Shown: piece after piece, positions 14,534-17,545 of the stretch
Numbering within the stretch: the first letter of the stretch is position 1
Layout: each line of letters starts with the position of its first letter
NCBI GenBank assembly: GCA_050011415.1
Contig: JBEKJD010000023.1
Location: 1 to 17,545 of the forward strand
DNA: 17,545 nucleotides
Source of the DNA: JADFXI01 sp050011415
Lineage (GTDB): Bacteria > Nitrospirota > Thermodesulfovibrionia > Thermodesulfovibrionales > Dissulfurispiraceae
Reading direction: 5' to 3'
The notes under the pieces: model-generated
Databases searched by the model: none
What the model was told of the DNA's origin: nothing
What the model saw: the letters and a program-made list of their open reading frames with translations, nothing else
Made by a program: the position numbers and the translations under genes

Positions 14534-14893
14534 ATGCATCTTTCGAAAATAATAGAACTGGTAAATGGCAACGTCGTGATCAACGGCGGCGTTGAAGCAG
14601 TGGAAATTACCTCTGTCTGCAGCGCCGACCTTTTAAGCAATGTATTACGCTACGGTAAGAAAGGCGCTTTACTGGTCACCTGCCTGAATCAGCCCCAGGT
14701 CATCAGAAGCGCCGAAATCTCGGATATTCCGGCGGTACTTCTGGCTTTAGGCGGGATACCGGAAAAAGACATGCTCGCGCTTGCCCGAGACAAAAACATC
14801 GTTCTCATAACAACGTGCTTACCCATGTACACAACGTGCGGGATACTCTATACCGCCGGGTTGAGAAGCTGTGTGGACGATTGTGAGGAATGA
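14534..14893 (+). CDS. DRTGG domain protein 1
   Basis: This is a single-domain protein of 119 residues that matches the DRTGG fold (PF07085), a small ligand- or signal-binding domain also found attached to CBS domains and phosphotransacetylases; the name motif itself is degenerate here. The start at 14534 is chosen because GAGGAGG lies 8-14 nt upstream; the frame also opens earlier inside the kinase gene but without a ribosome site. Seen: an N-terminal MHLSKIIELVNG typical of the family, a mid-domain VTCLNQP strand and ALGGIPEKDMLALA before a LITT strand. It has six cysteines (29, 50, 95, 102, 113, 117), with CVDDC at the C-terminus, far more than its sister DRTGG gene, so a metal or redox role is possible. 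The stop overlaps the next start. Confidence 0.8.
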   Translation: MHLSKIIELVNGNVVINGGVEAVEITSVCSADLLSNVLRYGKKGALLVTCLNQPQVIRSAEISDIPAVLLALGGIPEKDMLALARDKNIVLITTCLPMYTTCGILYTAGLRSCVDDCEE

Positions 14894-15342
14894 TGCCTGA
14901 GTCCGGGCCAGTGGAAGGAAGTTTCCATCTCATGGGCGGTGATTTCACGAATGCCGGCTCTGCTTCAAGCGAATTAAAGGCTAAACTCGTCAAATTCGGG
15001 GTGGCGCAGAATATAGTAAGAAGGGCGGCCATAGCGGCCTTTGAGGCCGAGATGAATGTGATCATACATGCGGTGGCCGGTACCCTGCATTATCTGATCA
15101 CCACTGAAGCCCTCACGATTACCGTCACCGATATGGGACCCGGCATCAAGGATATCAAACTGGCCATGCAGGAGGGATATTCCACTGCCCCTGACTGGGT
15201 CCGGGAGATGGGCTGGGGGGCCGGGATGGGCCTTCCCAATATCAGCAAACACTCCGACGCATTTAAGCTTGATACAGTTGTCGGAGAAGGGACAACCCTC
15301 GAAATGTTTTTCTACATTAAGGAGAGAAATGCTGACGGTTAG
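14890..15342 (+). CDS. RsbT-like GHKL ATPase
   Basis: This is a stand-alone ATP-binding protein of 150 residues in the anti-sigma-factor kinase (RsbT/RsbW) branch of the GHKL fold. It has no dimerisation histidine helix, so any target is a separate protein. Seen: N-box EAEMNVIIHA with Glu54 and Asn56, G1 DMGPGI at 81-86, and a glycine-rich lid WGAGMGLPN at 109-117. ATG 14890 overlaps the previous stop as ATGA; ATG 14893, with GAGGA 4 nt upstream, may be the real start. It sits between two DRTGG genes and overlaps the second by 14 nt, which points to translational coupling. In Clostridia and Thermotogae such genes accompany NADH-linked [FeFe] hydrogenase genes; what they phosphorylate is unknown. 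Confidence 0.85.
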   Translation: MMPESGPVEGSFHLMGGDFTNAGSASSELKAKLVKFGVAQNIVRRAAIAAFEAEMNVIIHAVAGTLHYLITTEALTITVTDMGPGIKDIKLAMQEGYSTAPDWVREMGWGAGMGLPNISKHSDAFKLDTVVGEGTTLEMFFYIKERNADG

Positions 15343-15691
15343 CGCTATTGCCGAAAAACTTGGATTGAGAGTAGCGGTACAGGGAGACTTATCCGAAATC
15401 GTGAGCGGTTGCTACATCAGCGACCTCCTTTCAGATGTGATGGCGCACAGTAATGACCATGAACTGTGGATAACGCTGCAAACACACCCGAACATTGTCG
15501 CAGTGGCTGTCATCAAAGGGATATCCGCCCTGATTTTAACAAACGGAAGAAATCCTGAACCTGCTACAGTAAAAAAAGCCGAGGCTGAAAAAGTGACAAT
15601 CATGATAAGCCCACATTCCACATTCGAGCTTGCGGGACTCCTCTATCCTATGATAAAAGACAGCCTGCCTCCTCAGGCAGGCCCATCTTGA
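15329..15691 (+). CDS. DRTGG domain protein 2
   Basis: This is a second single-domain DRTGG protein of 120 residues. The ATG at 15329 is preceded by AAGGAGAG and lies inside the end of the ATPase gene. Seen: the N-terminal MLTVSAIAEKLGLRV, the YISDLLSDVMAH segment, and the family core LILTNGRNPEPATVKKAE followed by the strand VTIMISPHSTFELAGLLYPM, with the conserved ST-F. It has a single cysteine, in contrast to DRTGG protein 1. Both are likely sensor or partner subunits for the two ATPases. A 7-bp hairpin (gcctgcc/ggcaggc at about 15663-15682) lies at the end of the gene without a T tract, so it is unlikely to stop transcription. The PHP gene begins within 20 nt. Confidence 0.82.
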   Translation: MLTVSAIAEKLGLRVAVQGDLSEIVSGCYISDLLSDVMAHSNDHELWITLQTHPNIVAVAVIKGISALILTNGRNPEPATVKKAEAEKVTIMISPHSTFELAGLLYPMIKDSLPPQAGPS

Positions 15692-15709
15692 GCAGCCGGT
15701 TTGCCTGCA

Positions 15710-16450
15710 GTGAGATACTTCAAAGCGGATCTTCATATCCATACCTGCCTTTCACCGTGTGCTGAAATAGACATGACCCCTCGGCGGATTATAAATTCGG
15801 CCCTCGACAAAGGGTTGCACATAATTGCGGTAACAGACCATAATTCTTCCGAAAATACCGGGGTTGCAGTCAAGACAGGACGGGACAAAGGCATTACTGT
15901 TCTGCCCGCTATGGAATTGACCTCTCAGGAGGAGGTCCACGTACTCGCTATTTTTAATTCAGCAGAGAACGTTGCCGCAATGCAGAGTATCATCTATGAT
16001 ACGCTGCAAAGCGGTATTAATGATGAATTCGCAATAGGATATCAATTGGTCGTAAACGAACTCGATGAAATCCTCGACTACAACAAGAGGCTCCTCATAG
16101 GGTCAACGAGCCTTTCTCTCGGCGAACTGGTAACAAACATTCATGCCTTTGGGGGGATAGCGGTTGCAAGCCATATTGACAGGCAGAATTTCAGTGTCAT
16201 ATCCCAGCTCGGGTTTATTCCGGACGATGTCTCCTTCGATGCCCTGGAGATTTCGTATGCCATGGATTTACCGGATGCGACCATACAATTCGGCGGCAAT
16301 GCCGGGATACCATGGATTACCTCATCGGATGCCCACAGTCTGGGTGATATAGGCAGGAGATATACGACTTTTCTGCTCAATGAACCCTCATTTGATGAGA
16401 TCGAACGGGCGTTTAAAGGCGAAAGAACAATTCAATGGGGGGGGGAATAA
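15710..16450 (+). CDS. PHP-domain phosphoesterase
   Basis: This is a metal-dependent phosphoesterase of the polymerase and histidinol phosphatase (PHP) family, of unknown substrate. The GTG at 15710 gives the family N-terminus MRYFKADLHIHTCLSPC; a TTG at 15701 is the alternative, and neither has a clear ribosome site. Seen: metal motif DLHIHT (H9, H11), VTDHN at 41-45, PAMEL with Glu69, EVHVLAIF with His77, ASHIDR in the middle, and SSDAHSLGDI near the C-terminus. All expected metal ligands are present, so it is probably active. The gene ends in a run of nine G (16437-16445), with TGG GGG GGG GAA TAA as the last codons, a possible slippage site. The heptad hairpin starts at the stop codon. 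Confidence 0.88.
   Translation: MRYFKADLHIHTCLSPCAEIDMTPRRIINSALDKGLHIIAVTDHNSSENTGVAVKTGRDKGITVLPAMELTSQEEVHVLAIFNSAENVAAMQSIIYDTLQSGINDEFAIGYQLVVNELDEILDYNKRLLIGSTSLSLGELVTNIHAFGGIAVASHIDRQNFSVISQLGFIPDDVSFDALEISYAMDLPDATIQFGGNAGIPWITSSDAHSLGDIGRRYTTFLLNEPSFDEIERAFKGERTIQWGGE
16437..16445 (+). repeat. Nine-G homopolymer at the end of the PHP gene
   Basis: An unbroken run of nine G spans the last codons of the PHP gene. A one-base change would move the stop into the heptad hairpin and alter the C-terminus. The tract is directly visible; functional slippage is inference. Confidence 0.85.
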
Positions 16451-16540
16451 TTACGAATTAGGAATTACGAATCAGGAATTAAAAAAAAGAACATAATTCT
16501 TTTTCCACAATTCGTAATTATTAATTCTTAATTCGTAATT
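16449..16540. repeat. Intergenic heptad hairpin (site D)
   Basis: The left arm (16449-16480) is built from 7-nt words attacga, attagga, attacga, atcagga, and the right arm (16509-16540) from attcgta, attatta, attctta, attcgta. A perfect 12-bp core pairs 16449-16460 with 16529-16540. An inner stem pairs aaaaagaa (16484-16491) with ttcttttt (16497-16504). The structure runs from the PHP stop codon to just before the ribosome site of the next gene and is thus inside an operon. Confidence 0.88.
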
Positions 16541-16550
16541 TAAAGGAAAG

Positions 16551-17108
16551 ATGGAAGATTTATCACTGCACATGCTTGATATAGCGGAAAACTCCATCGA
16601 TGCGGGGGCCACTAAAATCGATATAATCATAAAAGAGAGTTCTGCCGAAGATCGGCTCACTTTCAGCATCTGCGATAACGGCAGGGGGATGGACTCCGAA
16701 ACACTTGAGAAGGCAAGCGACCCTTTTTTTACAACAAAAAAGGTAAGGAAAAGGAGATTCGGCCTTGGCATTCCGCTGCTCAAACAGGCGGCTGAAGAAT
16801 GCAACGGCGCCTTTTCCCTGGAATCCTCGCCAGGCAAAGGGACTCTCATCAAAGTGGTATTCCAGCGCAGCCATATAGACAGAAAGCCTCTGGGAAATAT
16901 AGGGGCAACGATGGCCGTCCTTATAAGCGGCCACCCTGAAATAGATTTTACGCTTACATATGTCATGGACGATTTTTCCTATCAGTTTGATAGTCGGGCA
17001 ACAAAAGAAGCGCTCGACGGAGTGCCAATTAACCTGCCGGATGTTTTAAAATTAATACAGGGCGACATCAACGAAGCAGTGCATGGAGACGAAGCATATG
17101 GCACATAG
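16551..17108 (+). CDS. GHKL ATPase without a histidine dimerisation domain
   Basis: This is an ATP-binding protein of 185 residues. Residues 1-107 form a GHKL ATPase: N-box DIAENSIDAGATKI with Glu13 and Asn14, G1 DNGRGM at 42-47, FFTTKK followed by a lid FGLGIP at 70-75, and a SSPGKGTLI strand. The N-box is closer to the MutL/Hsp90-type ENSxDAGA than to histidine kinases, although the FFTTKK segment is kinase-like. Residues 108-185 form an extra C-terminal domain I do not recognise. There is no phospho-accepting histidine helix, so it probably phosphorylates or remodels a partner. The ribosome site AAAGGAA lies just upstream, after the heptad hairpin. In related cassettes an NADH dehydrogenase-like hydrogenase subunit follows; here an inverted-repeat element and a receiver gene do. 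Confidence 0.87.
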   Translation: MEDLSLHMLDIAENSIDAGATKIDIIIKESSAEDRLTFSICDNGRGMDSETLEKASDPFFTTKKVRKRRFGLGIPLLKQAAEECNGAFSLESSPGKGTLIKVVFQRSHIDRKPLGNIGATMAVLISGHPEIDFTLTYVMDDFSYQFDSRATKEALDGVPINLPDVLKLIQGDINEAVHGDEAYGT

Positions 17109-17118
17109 TCAAGTGTTG

Positions 17119-17298
17119 CAATCCAGCCAGTACAGGGTTGTTTTTCTTTGCGAGCGAATAGTCCGCTGTGCCGGCCCTGCTGTCTATAAGGAATGTCATC
17201 TGTGTTCAAGTTTTATATGTGGGCTCGGCGTTACTCGCCCACTGCTGATAACCCAGGCGCTCGACTGCAGAAAAACAACCCTGTACTGTCTGAATTGA
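17119..17298. mobile_element. MITE-like inverted-repeat element
   Basis: The two ends are inverted copies of each other over about 38 bp. A perfect 20-nt core (cagtacagggttgtttttct, 17128-17147) pairs with 17269-17288, and outer bases caat-cag-c match with two or three differences. The right arm occurs again as an exact 40-nt copy at 2777-2816. The interior of about 100 bp carries no convincing gene; the 71-residue frame across it has no family features. There is an inner gtgggc/gcccac hairpin. No target-site duplication is evident. A non-autonomous transposon is the best reading, but the parent IS is not recognised. Confidence 0.6.
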
Positions 17299-17317
17299 GA
17301 AATGAGGTGTTTGAAAC

Positions 17318-17545
17318 ATGACCCTTCTTAATCCTTCCATACTGATTGTTGATGATGAGGAGATTATACTTTCAAGCTGTTTGAGAATCCTTTCAGCTGA
17401 AGAGTATACGCTCGATACCGCTGAAAACGCCGGTATCGCTCTCGAAAAACTGCGAAAGAGCCACTTTGACCTCGTGCTCACAGATATTATTATGCCCGGG
17501 GCCACCGGCATGGACCTGCTTAAAAAAATCAAAGAGGAGCAACCT
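17318..17545 (+). CDS. Response regulator receiver (C-terminus beyond the window)
   Basis: This is the first 76 residues of a receiver domain. Seen: D12/D13 acidic pair, phospho-acceptor D56 in LTDIIMPGA, and LLKKIKEEQP at the edge. It resembles the minus-strand receiver at 11695-12090, so it is a probable partner of the plus-strand kinase at 13369. Its ribosome site (GAGGTG) lies only 6 nt beyond the element at 17119-17298, so an insertion there would separate it from the preceding operon. Whether it has an output domain cannot be seen. Confidence 0.85.
   Translation, partial: MTLLNPSILIVDDEEIILSSCLRILSAEEYTLDTAENAGIALEKLRKSHFDLVLTDIIMPGATGMDLLKKIKEEQP

Noticed and set aside
15663..15682. 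Hairpin at the end of DRTGG gene 2 as a terminator
   Set aside because: It is within the coding sequence, only 7 bp, and no T tract follows; the PHP gene continues the operon.
17119..17298. Integron attC site or retron RNA
   Set aside because: No GTTRRRY/RYYYAAC core sites and no integrase or reverse transcriptase nearby. A repeated arm elsewhere fits a mobile element end better.
17083..17298. 71-residue reading frame as a ferredoxin-like or NuoE gene
   Set aside because: It runs through both element arms, has no recognised cysteine spacing for such proteins, and its start lies inside the previous gene.

Overview
The window reads as a chromosomal segment of an anaerobic Gram-negative bacterium of moderate GC content, most like a Nitrospirota or deltaproteobacterial genome. 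That placement is an inference from gene content: a two-zinc GalT-like protein joined to glycogen synthase, many multi-domain histidine kinases, a YeiH-type transporter, and a DRTGG/ATPase/PHP cassette of the kind usually found beside NADH-linked [FeFe] hydrogenases. No rRNA or marker gene in the window settles it. Nearly all of the window is coding, and no tRNA, rRNA or CRISPR was seen.

Left part (1-4064, minus strand): an RNase Z-like metallo-hydrolase, a broken fragment of a surface-repeat protein, a HicB/HicA toxin-antitoxin pair with a palindromic promoter, the nucleotidase SurE, and the start of a COG2509-type FAD-dependent dehydrogenase that runs off the left edge. Middle part (4198-9750, plus strand): a GalT/ADP-glucose-phosphorylase-like enzyme overlapping glycogen synthase glgA, then a soluble GAF-PAS-GAF-PAS histidine kinase and a CheY-like receiver. 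This suggests glycogen or ADP-glucose metabolism tied to a cytoplasmic sensor. A YeiH-family transporter and a 68-residue cysteine-bearing protein follow, closed by a perfect bidirectional terminator at 11666-11703.

Right part (11695-17545): two paralogous HAMP histidine kinases lie head to head. The minus-strand one overlaps its receiver gene. The plus-strand one leads a compact run: DRTGG protein, RsbT-like ATPase, DRTGG protein, PHP phosphoesterase, GHKL ATPase, then a second receiver cut by the window end. The kinase and its likely receiver therefore bracket a five-gene module of unknown function.

Two signals are not explained by the genes. First, four intergenic gaps (1318-1388, 4091-4178, 9751-9868, 16449-16540) each hold a hairpin whose two arms are built from tandem 7-nt words. 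The word differs from site to site but agrees between the arms of one site, and in three sites an A-rich/T-rich inner stem sits near the apex. They fill the gap from stop codon to ribosome site or sit between divergent genes. Second, a small element at 17119-17298 has inverted arms of about 38 bp, and one arm recurs as an exact 40-nt copy at 2777-2816, inside the end of the broken repeat-protein gene. It looks like a MITE or the ends of an unidentified mobile element.
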